A DNA stretch of 64,000 bases from Rhodocyclaceae bacterium (GTDB lineage: Bacteria; Pseudomonadota; Gammaproteobacteria; Burkholderiales; Rhodocyclaceae). The translations under genes were made by a program, and so were the position numbers. The notes below the pieces were generated by a model. It saw nothing but the letters and a program-made list of their open reading frames with translations. It was not told the origin of the DNA and did no database searches. The stretch spans positions 1,612,001-1,676,000 of the forward strand of contig JADKDD010000001.1 in the NCBI GenBank assembly GCA_016718525.1, written 5' to 3'. Shown piece after piece: positions 1-7,021 of this stretch (within the stretch, counting starts at the first letter, position 1; each line of letters opens with the position of its first letter).

Positions 1-552
1 CAGTATCCGAACATTAGGAAACACCTAGAAAAATTTCGCCCGCTTCTGGCGGCGCGTGAGCAGGCGGTCACCGAACCTCATAACTGGTTTTGGATTCGCG
101 GGGCCAAACGAAAATCGCTCTTTTATCGCAAGGATTCGATAGTGGTTCCATACAGAGCGAATTCGAGTCGTTTTTCTGCCTGTAGCCAAGATATTTTTGG
201 CGCAAGCGATGTCTATTTCATAACGTTAAAACAGGAGTTTTCTAATCGGACACTCCTTGGATTTCTCAACTCGTCACTCGTGTATTACCACTTGCGGCAT
301 CGTGGAAAACGTAAAGGGGAAATCATTGAATACTTTAAAAGCCCTCTCGAAAGAATTCCAATCCATAAAAAATTGCTCGAAGATAGCATCTGTACAAAAT
401 CATTTGAGAACGTCGTTGACAAAATTCTAGCGGCGAAGAAGCGCGATCCTGACGCGAACACAAGCGCACTGGAGCACGAGGTGGACGAGTTGGTCTATGC
501 GCTCTACGACCTGACCCATGACGACATCGCGCTAGTCGAAGGCGCTTGCTAA
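1..552 (+). CDS. DNA methylase / restriction-modification protein, C-terminal fragment (partial)
   Basis: The frame is open from base 1, so the start lies outside the window; 183 residues are visible. The text beginning YPNIRKHLEKFRPLLAAR, then W-x-x-R, then an IVVPYRA strand and a 'LLGFLNSSLVYYHLR' stretch, matches the TaqI-like C-terminal specificity domain found at the end of Eco57I-type and other N6-adenine methylases. This domain binds the target DNA sequence; the catalytic NPPY domain would be upstream and is not visible. The gene converges with the replication operon, leaving a gap of about 100 bases. As cargo of an integrated element it probably serves restriction-modification or a related defence system, but whether a nuclease is fused or adjacent cannot be told. 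The family call is fairly secure and the system type is not. Confidence 0.75.
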   Translation, partial: QYPNIRKHLEKFRPLLAAREQAVTEPHNWFWIRGAKRKSLFYRKDSIVVPYRANSSRFSACSQDIFGASDVYFITLKQEFSNRTLLGFLNSSLVYYHLRHRGKRKGEIIEYFKSPLERIPIHKKLLEDSICTKSFENVVDKILAAKKRDPDANTSALEHEVDELVYALYDLTHDDIALVEGAC

Positions 553-649
553 ATGTGCCCGCTCGACAAGGTTGCGTGATGAGGCTGAAAGTCGGCGCTG
601 GCGATACGGCGCCGGCTCGGCGTTGATCAGATCGTCGCGCTGCGTCCAC

Positions 650-2863
650 TTACCCAGTGCGCACACTCCGCGCCTTCGGATTCACCCGATACCGCACATG
701 CCCGCGCATCTGCCAGCCGGCCGCCTGGGCGTCGCGCAGCAGCCAGCCGGCTTCGGTCAACTCGTTGAGCGCTTCGGCGACGATCTCGGCGTCGTCGAGC
801 AGGCTCCATTGCTTGCGATAGATGTCGCGGGCGGTGAAAGTTTCCTGTCCGTCGAGCGCGCCGGCTGCAATGCGGCGCGCCAACTCGCCAGCGGCTTGGC
901 TTTGCAGCGTCTGGCCGAGGGCGAAGATGCGGCAAGCGTGGGCTTCGAGATAGCTGCACCAGCCTTGCGCGCGGCGCGCGGCGGATTCGGACACCGGGCC
1001 GGGCGGCTGGCCTTGCCCGATGGCGGCGGCGCGGTCGATCAGGTGAAACAACAGGGCCAGCGCGGCAAAGGTCTTGGGTTGCTTGGAGAGGTATTCGACC
1101 AGCAGCGGCGGCGCGTCCGGCGCTTCGATCTTGTTCAGGTGCAGGTCGTCATACCAGGCGGTGAAGATGGCTTGTCCGCCATCATCGAAACGCAGGTGCG
1201 GAATCGTGCCGTAGCGGTCGGTTTCGGCCAGCGCGGCGAAATCGGCGCGGCCCAGCGAATCGAAGATGGCGAAGGCGGTATCGCGTGCGGCGGCATCCGG
1301 GTATTCATCGACCATGCCGGCATAGGGCGCGGTGTCGGGATAGACCAGTAGTTGAAAGCGTTGCAGAAGGCCGTCGTTTTCCTGCCGCGCCTGGTAGAGG
1401 TAGCCGCGTACCTTGTCCGGCTGGGTGCCGCCGAGAATGGACACGCACATGTTGTCGCAGATGACATGCCCGCGCCCGATGCGGTCCAGCGGAAAGCTGC
1501 CGTGGCCGTTCCAGGCTTCAAGGTAGAAGGCGCGATCCTGCTCGTGGCCTTGCTTCTCCCAGCCTTTGAGCAGGCCGACGAGTTCATCGCGAAAGACCAG
1601 AATGCCGCGCGGGTTGGCGGATAGCAGATCGTGCAGGGCTTCGATGGTGGCGTCGTTGGTGCGGAAGCGTGCTTGCAGGTTGCCGGTGGGCGGGGTGGTA
1701 AGCGCGGCAAGTTCGAGCTTGATGACGGCGGCGGCGCGCGGCTCCGCAGAAAGTCGGCGCTGGCGGGACGGCGGTTCTTTCTTGCCTTTGGCTTCGACAT
1801 AGGCGTCGGCGGCAGCGGTGGCCCGCGCTTCTTCGCGTTCGGCCTTGATGGCGGCTTCGAGTTCCTTTTTCAGGAGCTTCTGCTTGATCTTGGTTTCGGG
1901 ATCGGCAGCGGCGGCCTTGGCCTGCTGGGTGCCGTCCTTGGCAGCAGATTCAAGCCGACCAAGCGCCTTGAGCATGTCGGAGAGCGCCGGAGTCTTCTTC
2001 TTCGAGGGCGGGCCGATCACGCCGCCCCACAGGTTGGGCACCACCAGCCAGTCGTCGCGGCGCTTGGGGCGGATGCCAACGGCGGCACCGACCACGCCGG
2101 CCAGCGCCACCAGCGCCCCGACGGCGCAATAGTCGACGGGGCACTGCATCCGGTGCGCCACGTCGGCGATCCAGCCGCGCAGCGGCGCGGGGATCAGTTG
2201 CGGGTCGAGTGGTGGCACTGGCGGAAGTTGCTGGCCAATGGCTTCAGGCACTGGCAGCGCGTCATATTCGGCTTGGCGCGCGGCGGCGACATAGGGCGCG
2301 GGGTCCAGCCATTCGCCAGCCATGCGCTCGAAGCTGCCGCCACCGGGCGGCGCAAGGAAGGGCTGCGAGAGTTTTTCGGCGCAGGCGTCTACGCCGGGCA
2401 GCGCGAGCGCGGCGGCAAACTGCCGATAAGTGCCGGGCCAGTCGCGTGCCGACACGGGGGCGGCAAGCGGCAAGATCACTCGCAGGCGCGGCGCAGTGGG
2501 TGTGCTGCGCTTGGTGGTGTAGATGGCACATTCCATGCCGGCCAGCGCGGCGCGTGTGCGGTCGAGGCCGGCATCTTTGTCGATGTCGAGCACCAGCGCG
2601 GTCATATTCACCACGTCGATGTCGCGGCGGGTGGCACCTTCCTTGAACTCGGCATAGATCAGCGCCGGCACGCTCTCCGGGTCGTCGGCGCGCGGGCCAT
2701 CCTGCATCTGCGTGAAGCGATCCACCAGTGCGCCCCACCGGGTTTCAGCCGGCTCGATCTGACTGGACTTGACGCCGCCTTTCTGCACCGCGTAGCGCAG
2801 CAGTCTGTCCAGTGTGTCAGTTCGCTGGTCACCGGTTGCAGTGTTTTCTTCTTGTTCTGTCAT
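650..2863 (-). CDS. DUF3987 protein with primase-like N-terminus (element replication protein)
   Basis: The product has 737 residues. An upstream in-frame start at 2965 exists, but the ATG at 2863 begins MTEQEENTAT and overlaps the stop of the preceding gene by ATGA, so it is preferred. Residues about 40-200 resemble archaeo-eukaryotic-type primases of mobile elements: there is an acidic LVLDIDKD motif, followed by a PRLRVILPLA strand. The remainder matches DUF3987, a helicase-like ATPase domain, with a Walker-A-like GPPSKKKT, a Walker-B-like ILVFRDEL and a later SILGGTQPDKV sensor segment. Such proteins usually serve replication of prophages, plasmids or satellites. The gene is last in the operon alpA-like, zinc-finger protein, DUF3987. 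The DUF3987 assignment is firm; primase activity is inferred from weak motifs. Confidence 0.78.
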   Translation of the reverse strand: MTEQEENTATGDQRTDTLDRLLRYAVQKGGVKSSQIEPAETRWGALVDRFTQMQDGPRADDPESVPALIYAEFKEGATRRDIDVVNMTALVLDIDKDAGLDRTRAALAGMECAIYTTKRSTPTAPRLRVILPLAAPVSARDWPGTYRQFAAALALPGVDACAEKLSQPFLAPPGGGSFERMAGEWLDPAPYVAAARQAEYDALPVPEAIGQQLPPVPPLDPQLIPAPLRGWIADVAHRMQCPVDYCAVGALVALAGVVGAAVGIRPKRRDDWLVVPNLWGGVIGPPSKKKTPALSDMLKALGRLESAAKDGTQQAKAAAADPETKIKQKLLKKELEAAIKAEREEARATAAADAYVEAKGKKEPPSRQRRLSAEPRAAAVIKLELAALTTPPTGNLQARFRTNDATIEALHDLLSANPRGILVFRDELVGLLKGWEKQGHEQDRAFYLEAWNGHGSFPLDRIGRGHVICDNMCVSILGGTQPDKVRGYLYQARQENDGLLQRFQLLVYPDTAPYAGMVDEYPDAAARDTAFAIFDSLGRADFAALAETDRYGTIPHLRFDDGGQAIFTAWYDDLHLNKIEAPDAPPLLVEYLSKQPKTFAALALLFHLIDRAAAIGQGQPPGPVSESAARRAQGWCSYLEAHACRIFALGQTLQSQAAGELARRIAAGALDGQETFTARDIYRKQWSLLDDAEIVAEALNELTEAGWLLRDAQAAGWQMRGHVRYRVNPKARSVRTG

Positions 2864-3174
2864 GGGGTGGTGCTCCAGGCGCCCAGCGCTTTGGCAGCAG
2901 CAACAAAGCCAAAGCCGTAACGGGCCATGTGAAAGTCCAGCACGCCGCGCCCGTGTGCGCCGCACTCGGGGACGTGGCAGCGAAATGCGCCGGTGGCGAG
3001 ATTCACCGTCAGGCTGGGGTGGACGTCGTCGTGAAACGGGCAGCGGGCCGAGGCGTTGCGCCCTTGCGGCCGAAGGCGCTCAAGCTCCGTGGCGTAGTAG
3101 GTCAGGGGATCGGGCAGGCGGGCGCTGTCGAATTGGCCGCGCTTGGGCTTCGTACCTGCCATCGGGTAACGCAT
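2860..3174 (-). CDS. Small CHC2-type zinc-finger protein (primase fragment)
   Basis: The product has 104 residues, with ATG at 3174 preceded by GAGG. Residues about 40-75 carry the zinc-ribbon pattern CPFH...FRCHVPECGAHG typical of the CHC2 finger at the N-terminus of DnaG-type primases; the finger recognises template DNA during primer synthesis. No TOPRIM catalytic domain follows. The next gene overlaps by four bases (ATGA) and encodes a primase/helicase-like protein, so the two products may act as separate subunits of one replication initiator. Stand-alone CHC2 proteins of this size are common in integrated elements. The family is confident and the role is inferred from context. Confidence 0.78.
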   Translation of the reverse strand: MRYPMAGTKPKRGQFDSARLPDPLTYYATELERLRPQGRNASARCPFHDDVHPSLTVNLATGAFRCHVPECGAHGRGVLDFHMARYGFGFVAAAKALGAWSTTP

Positions 3175-3184
3175 GGCGCCCGCC

Positions 3185-3466
3185 TCAAACGGGACGCTTC
3201 TTGGCTTGGGCGGTGCTGGTCAGGCGCCCCTGAGAGTTCATCCATTCGTCGACGTCAGCCGTGAAATAGAAGATCCGGCCGCGCTTGACGTACTTTGGCC
3301 CGTTGCCGTTGCAGCGCATCATGGCCAGCGTTTTTTCGGACAGACCGGTATAGGTCGAGGCGTTTTTCGTGTCCATACGGCCGTCGGGGTAGGTTCTGAC
3401 TTGGATGGGGGTAACTATGGCTGTGCCCGCAGTAGCGGGGCTTTTTGGGGGAATTGGCGCGATCAT
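3185..3466 (-). CDS. AlpA/MerR-like helix-turn-helix regulator or excisionase
   Basis: The product has 93 residues. The start at 3466 is backed by an AGGAGA ribosome site seven bases upstream. A shorter protein could begin at MDTKNAS (residue 31), where the recognisable domain starts: 'TYTGLSEKTLAMMR' looks like a winged-helix turn, and 'GPKYVKRGRIFYFTADVDEWM' is the hallmark C-terminal half of AlpA/excisionase-type DNA-binding proteins. Members either activate integrase and replication genes or help excision. It is the first gene of the leftward replication operon and is transcribed away from the integrase operon across a shared promoter region, the usual place for a switch protein. The exact function is not visible. 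Confidence 0.72.
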   Translation of the reverse strand: MIAPIPPKSPATAGTAIVTPIQVRTYPDGRMDTKNASTYTGLSEKTLAMMRCNGNGPKYVKRGRIFYFTADVDEWMNSQGRLTSTAQAKKRPV

Positions 3467-3480
3467 TTGAGGTTCTCCTG

Positions 3481-3538
3481 GTTGTTAATTTGACAATTAC
3501 GAATGATATAGATGTTATTTCGTTTGACAAGTAACAAC
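3481..3538. promoter_or_regulatory. Overlapping divergent promoters and operator-like inverted repeat
   Basis: Rightward there is TTGACA at 3524-3529 and TAGAAT at 3547-3552, with a 17-base spacer, serving the genes at 3595 and 4144. Leftward there is TTGTCA (3530-3525) and TATCAT (3508-3503), with a 16-base spacer, serving the AlpA-like operon. Both -35 hexamers use the same TTGACAA bases, so the two promoters should compete. The arms GTTGTTA (3481-3487) and TAACAAC (3532-3538) form an inverted repeat around the site, and TTTGACAA occurs twice (3489-3496 and 3523-3530). This layout is typical of a regulator-controlled switch region; the binding protein is not known. Confidence 0.68.
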
Positions 3539-3594
3539 TTCATAACTAGAATCAAATCGAACTTCCGAGAACTTCTGATTGAAAGGACATCCCA

Positions 3595-4131
3595 ATGACC
3601 GAGAAAAAGCGCAAGCCGAAGGCGACCGGCCCGCGTACCGAAGTGTTCGCCATGCGGCTTGATCCCAAGTTGAAATACCTGGCCGAGATCGGCGCGCGGA
3701 AGCAGCGCCGCTCATTGGCGAACTTCATCGAATGGGCTTTGGACGAAGCACTCAAAAACGTGAAGCTAGTCGAAACCGGTGAATTCAATGGGCAGTCCGA
3801 CCTCAGCGTTCATGTTGAAGCGAACAAACTTTGGGACCTGGAGCCGTCTGATCGGCTCATCAAGCTGGCAGAAAGCTATCCAGACCTTCTCACCTATGAA
3901 GAGCAGTTGATCTGGAAAGCGATTTTTGAGATTACGGCTGGCGAATCCTACAAAGATGATGCTGGAAAGAACCAGTGGATCGCCTACGATTTCGTTGACG
4001 GAGAAGGCAAAAACAAGCGAGCCGACCGTGTAACGGTCAAAGAGTGCTGGCCAACTCTGGTTGCCTACGCGGCGGGCAATGCGACAGAGGCGGAAGTAAA
4101 AACCGCATTGAAAACCACTATCCCTTTCTGA
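3595..4131 (+). CDS. Unknown element protein with ribbon-helix-helix-like N-terminus
   Basis: The product has 178 residues; the ATG is preceded by AAAGGA and by a good sigma-70 promoter. Residues about 15-60 ('RTEVFAMRLDPKLKYLAEIGARKQ...SLANFIEWALDEAL') look like a ribbon-helix-helix or antitoxin-like DNA-binding module. The remainder is acidic and tryptophan-containing and matches nothing I recognise. It lies 12 bases upstream of the integrase and is surely co-transcribed, so it may regulate or assist integration. It could also be the repressor of the divergent promoter. No function is assigned. Confidence 0.6.
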   Translation: MTEKKRKPKATGPRTEVFAMRLDPKLKYLAEIGARKQRRSLANFIEWALDEALKNVKLVETGEFNGQSDLSVHVEANKLWDLEPSDRLIKLAESYPDLLTYEEQLIWKAIFEITAGESYKDDAGKNQWIAYDFVDGEGKNKRADRVTVKECWPTLVAYAAGNATEAEVKTALKTTIPF

Positions 4132-4143
4132 TCGGACTCAATC

Positions 4144-5334
4144 ATGGCCAAGACCTTTTCCAAACTCACCCGGCCGACCATGCGCAAGCTCGCTGCCGGC
4201 GACAAACTCAACGAGCATGGCATCACCTTCGAGCGGCAAGCTAACGGCGACGGGGTGTTCACGGTTAACTTCATGGTCGATGGCCAGCGCATCCACCGCG
4301 TTATCGGTCGCGAATCGGACGGCACTACGCGCACGCAGGCCGAGGAATTCATCGACAAGGCGCGGCAGGATGCCAAGGCCGGCCGGCTGAATCTGCCTAA
4401 GGGCCGCAAGCTGGCGCTATCGTTCCGCGAGGCGGCAGACAAATACCTGACGAAGTTGGAGCAGGAAGGCGGCAAGGACATCCCCATGAAGCGCTATCGT
4501 CTGAATCAGCACCTTGTTCCGTTCTTCGGAGACGCGCCGCTCTCGAAGATCGCCACCTTCGACGTGGAACGCTACAAGAAGCAGCGCGGCACCGAGTTGG
4601 TCATGCGCCCCAACGGGCCAGGCGGCAAGCCCGTCTATGGCGGCGAAACCAAGCCGGCGACGATCAACCGCGAACTGGCAGCGCTTTCGCACCTGCTCAA
4701 CAAGGCCGTGGAATGGGGTTGGCTGGATCACAAGCCGGCCACCATCAAGCGCCTGAAAGAGCATTCCGGCCGCATTACTTATCTGACGGTCGAGCAGATT
4801 GATCGGCTACTGAAGGAAGCCGCCGCCGACCAGAATCAACAGATCCACCCGTTCATCCGCATCGGTCTGGACACGTCAATGCGCAAGAACGAAATCCTCG
4901 GAGTAAGGCGCGAGCATATCGACCTGGAACGCTTGGTCATCTATATCCCGAAAGCCAAAGCAGGCGCCCGCGAGCAGCCGATTACGCGCGGCCTTGCTGA
5001 ATACCTCACGACCTATGTCGCCAGCCTCCAGCCGGGCACGCCGTGGCTGTTTCCGTCAGCCGCAGCGAAGGAAGGGCGCACGGTCAATCTGGACAAGCCG
5101 TTTCGTCGTTGCGTGATTGCGGCCGGCCTCGATGTAAAGCAGGTGGTCCGCCACACGCTGCGCCATACCGCCATCACCCACCTGGTGCAGGCCGGCGTCG
5201 ACCTGCCGACGGTCAAGCGCATCAGTGGCCACAAGAATCTGTCGATGGTCGAGCGCTACAGCCACCAGAACGGCGCGCACATTCAAAGCGCAATGGACAA
5301 GCTATCCGACCGCTACAACACGAAAGCGTCTTGA
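4144..5334 (+). CDS. Tyrosine site-specific integrase
   Basis: The product has 396 residues. An N-terminal arm-type DNA-binding segment (about 1-85) is followed by a core-binding SAM-like domain (about 90-205) and the catalytic domain (about 210-385). Catalytic residues visible are Arg247 (TSMRKNEIL), Lys270 or Lys272, His337-x-x-Arg340 (HTLRHT), His363 (SGHK) and Tyr372 (MVERYSH). It catalyses integration and excision by strand exchange through a phosphotyrosine link. The stop is about 80 bases from the 3' end of tRNA-Asn, the expected target. It is downstream of and probably co-transcribed with the unknown gene at 3595. All active-site residues are present, so it looks functional. Confidence 0.95.
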   Translation: MAKTFSKLTRPTMRKLAAGDKLNEHGITFERQANGDGVFTVNFMVDGQRIHRVIGRESDGTTRTQAEEFIDKARQDAKAGRLNLPKGRKLALSFREAADKYLTKLEQEGGKDIPMKRYRLNQHLVPFFGDAPLSKIATFDVERYKKQRGTELVMRPNGPGGKPVYGGETKPATINRELAALSHLLNKAVEWGWLDHKPATIKRLKEHSGRITYLTVEQIDRLLKEAAADQNQQIHPFIRIGLDTSMRKNEILGVRREHIDLERLVIYIPKAKAGAREQPITRGLAEYLTTYVASLQPGTPWLFPSAAAKEGRTVNLDKPFRRCVIAAGLDVKQVVRHTLRHTAITHLVQAGVDLPTVKRISGHKNLSMVERYSHQNGAHIQSAMDKLSDRYNTKAS

Positions 5335-5375
5335 CGATTTCTCGGCGCGATTACACAGGAATTACACAAAAGAGT

Positions 5376-5409
5376 AAGGCCCCGCAGATCGTGAAACCTG
5401 CGGGGCCTT
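5376..5409. terminator. Strong hairpin between integrase and tRNA-Asn
   Basis: The 12-base arms AAGGCCCCGCAG and CTGCGGGGCCTT are perfectly complementary around a 10-base loop. The integrase and the tRNA converge on it. On the minus strand it is followed after a few bases by a short T-rich stretch, so it most likely ends the tRNA-Asn transcript; it may also stop read-through from the integrase. Confidence 0.6.
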
Positions 5410-5417
5410 GGTATTAC

Positions 5418-5493
5418 TGGCTCCTCGACCTGGGCTCGAACCAGGGACCTACGGATTAACAGTCCGGCGCTCTACCGACTGAGCTATCGAGGA
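5418..5493 (-). tRNA. tRNA-Asn (anticodon GTT)
   Basis: The 76-base cloverleaf reads on the minus strand as a TCCTCGA acceptor arm, a D arm GCTCAGTCGGTAGAGC, an anticodon loop CTGTTAA (GTT), a T arm GGTTCGAGCCC, a closing TCGAGGA and an encoded GCCA. The encoded CCA is at 5418-5420. The 3' end faces the integrase, so this is the probable insertion target of the neighbouring element, with the gene kept intact. Confidence 0.95.
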
Positions 5494-5516
5494 ATTGTTG
5501 TTTTGGTGCGGGCCGA

Positions 5517-5545
5517 ATTATAGCGGCGCGGTTTGCCTACCGCAA
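5517..5545 (-). promoter_or_regulatory. Promoter of tRNA-Asn
   Basis: On the minus strand TTGCGG (5545-5540), a 17-base spacer and a perfect TATAAT (5522-5517) precede the tRNA by 23 bases, which fits a sigma-70 promoter with a short 5' leader. It lies just past the end of the aminotransferase gene. Confidence 0.6.
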
Positions 5546-5553
5546 CCGCCAAA

Positions 5554-6780
5554 TCAGCTTTTCAGCACAGCAGCCATCGCCTTGGCGACATAGTCAATAT
5601 TCTTGGTATTGAGCGCAGCAAGGCAAATCCGGCCTGTACTGACCGCATAAATCCCGTATTCCGACCTCAGGCGCTCGACCTGCGCCGCCGTCAAGCCGGT
5701 GTAGGAGAACATTCCGCGCTGGCGGGTGACGAAACTGAAATCCTGATCGACGCCGCTCTCTTTCAGCTGCGCGACAAGTGCGACCCGCATGGCACGGATT
5801 CGATCGCGCATACCTCCGAGCTCGGCCTCCCATTGGGCGCGCAACTCAGGGTTTGCCAGCACTGCGGCAACCACTGCACCACCATGGGTCGGCGGATTGG
5901 AGTAATTGGTACGCACCACGCGCTTGACTTGCGACATGACGCGGGACGCCTCTTCCTTGCTGTCGGTAACAATGGTCAGCGCGCCAACACGCTCGCCATA
6001 CAAAGAAAATGATTTCGAGAAACTGCTTGAGACAAAGAACTGCAACCCGGACGCGGAGAACAGGTCAAGTGCCACAGCATCCTCTTTGATGCCGTCGGCG
6101 AACCCCTGATACGCCATATCGATAAAGGCGACAAGATTTCTGCTGCGGACGATATCGACGACGGTACGCCACTGATCACTGGTAATGTCGGCCCCGGTCG
6201 GGTTGTGGCAGCAGGCATGCAGCACCACAATGCTGTTGGCCGGAAGCGTCGAAAGATAGGCAGACATTGCCGCGAAATCGACTCCTCGTGTTGCTGCGTC
6301 ATAGTAGGGATAGTTCTCAACCACAAAGCCTGCCGCCTCGAACAGGGCCCGGTGGTTTTCCCAACTCGGATCGCTGATATGCACCTTGGCCTCAGGGTAG
6401 AGGCGCTTGAGAAAGTCTGCTCCAACTTTCAAGGCACCGGTACCACCGAGGGCCTCGACAGTGACTGCGCGACCATCCTTGATGATTGCGGAATCATCAC
6501 CGAACATCAGCTTTTGCACCGCCTGGTTGTATGCAGCGAGACCTTCAATCGGCTGATAGCCACGAGGCGGCATGGCTTCAAGGCGGGATTTCTCGGCTGC
6601 TTTGACAGCGCCGAGCAAGGGAATTTTGCCGTTGTCGTCGTAATACACGCCAACGCCGAGATTGACTTTGGTGGTGTGGGTATCGGCGTTGAAGCCTTCG
6701 GTAAGCCCAAGGATCGGGTCGCGGGGGGCGAGTTCAACTCGGAAATGCGGCCCGGAAAAAGGTTTAGGGAACGATTTCAT
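5554..6780 (-). CDS. tyrB: Aromatic/aspartate aminotransferase (class I, TyrB/AspC type)
   Basis: The product has 408 residues, about the family length. It transfers amino groups between aromatic amino acids or aspartate and 2-oxoglutarate, using pyridoxal phosphate in the cytoplasm. Visible signatures are CHNPTG (Asn193), the FIDMAYQGF strand (Asp221, Tyr224) and the cofactor lysine in SSSFSKSFSLYGERVG (Lys256). The N-terminus VELAPRDPILGLTEGFNAD is typical of the aspartate/aromatic subgroup. Choosing between tyrosine and aspartate preference is not possible from sequence alone. It is divergent from uvrB across a 240-base gap that carries one 23-bp dispersed repeat. Confidence 0.9.
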   Translation of the reverse strand: MKSFPKPFSGPHFRVELAPRDPILGLTEGFNADTHTTKVNLGVGVYYDDNGKIPLLGAVKAAEKSRLEAMPPRGYQPIEGLAAYNQAVQKLMFGDDSAIIKDGRAVTVEALGGTGALKVGADFLKRLYPEAKVHISDPSWENHRALFEAAGFVVENYPYYDAATRGVDFAAMSAYLSTLPANSIVVLHACCHNPTGADITSDQWRTVVDIVRSRNLVAFIDMAYQGFADGIKEDAVALDLFSASGLQFFVSSSFSKSFSLYGERVGALTIVTDSKEEASRVMSQVKRVVRTNYSNPPTHGGAVVAAVLANPELRAQWEAELGGMRDRIRAMRVALVAQLKESGVDQDFSFVTRQRGMFSYTGLTAAQVERLRSEYGIYAVSTGRICLAALNTKNIDYVAKAMAAVLKS

Positions 6781-6825
6781 GCCTCATTCCGAAGAGGCGG
6801 TGATGTTGGTTGAGCGAAATTCGTC

Positions 6826-6848
6826 AGTTGGTGCCGGTGACACGCCGT
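6826..6848 (+). repeat. 23-bp dispersed repeat, copy 1 (intergenic)
   Basis: AGTTGGTGCCGG, then TGAC, then ACGCCGT. It differs at one base from the 12-base left arm of the family. It lies between the divergent aminotransferase and uvrB genes. Confidence 0.85.
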
Positions 6849-7021
6849 TAATAAACAAGCTCGGCGCGAAGGCATAATGATACGCGACCTGAGTGACGGA
6901 CGTTGCCAGGGCAATGGCTTGAATGAATCCTCTAGGGAGGGTGGGTGGGGCGTGTTCGGCAGCAAAAGCAGCTATAAACCAAGTTGGGCGAAATTCAAAA
7001 CAAGACTAAAGGACGATCAAA

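Larger units (their letters stand above)
1..5417. mobile_element. Integrated genetic element at tRNA-Asn (one end only)
   Basis: The region contains a tyrosine integrase next to the 3' end of tRNA-Asn, an AlpA-like regulator, primase/helicase-type replication genes and a DNA methylase fragment. Together these are the usual content of a satellite-prophage or integrative island. The integrase end is complete and the other end lies left of the window, so the length and second attachment site are unknown. The attachment core is expected in the 3' part of the tRNA (about 5418-5460), because tyrosine integrases commonly recombine there; I cannot see the matching repeat. The block at 0.6-3.2 kb looks more GC-rich than the chromosome to the right, and the methylase fragment more AT-rich, which suggests a mosaic. 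No copy of the chromosomal 23-bp repeat occurs here. Confidence 0.8.

Noticed and set aside
1631..2920. 429-residue open frame opposite the DUF3987 gene
   Set aside because: It is a GC-driven shadow frame without ribosome site or domain; the minus-strand gene has clear domains and an operon context.
6850..7021. LexA (SOS) box upstream of uvrB
   Set aside because: No CTGT-N8-ACAG-like site is visible in the intergenic region.
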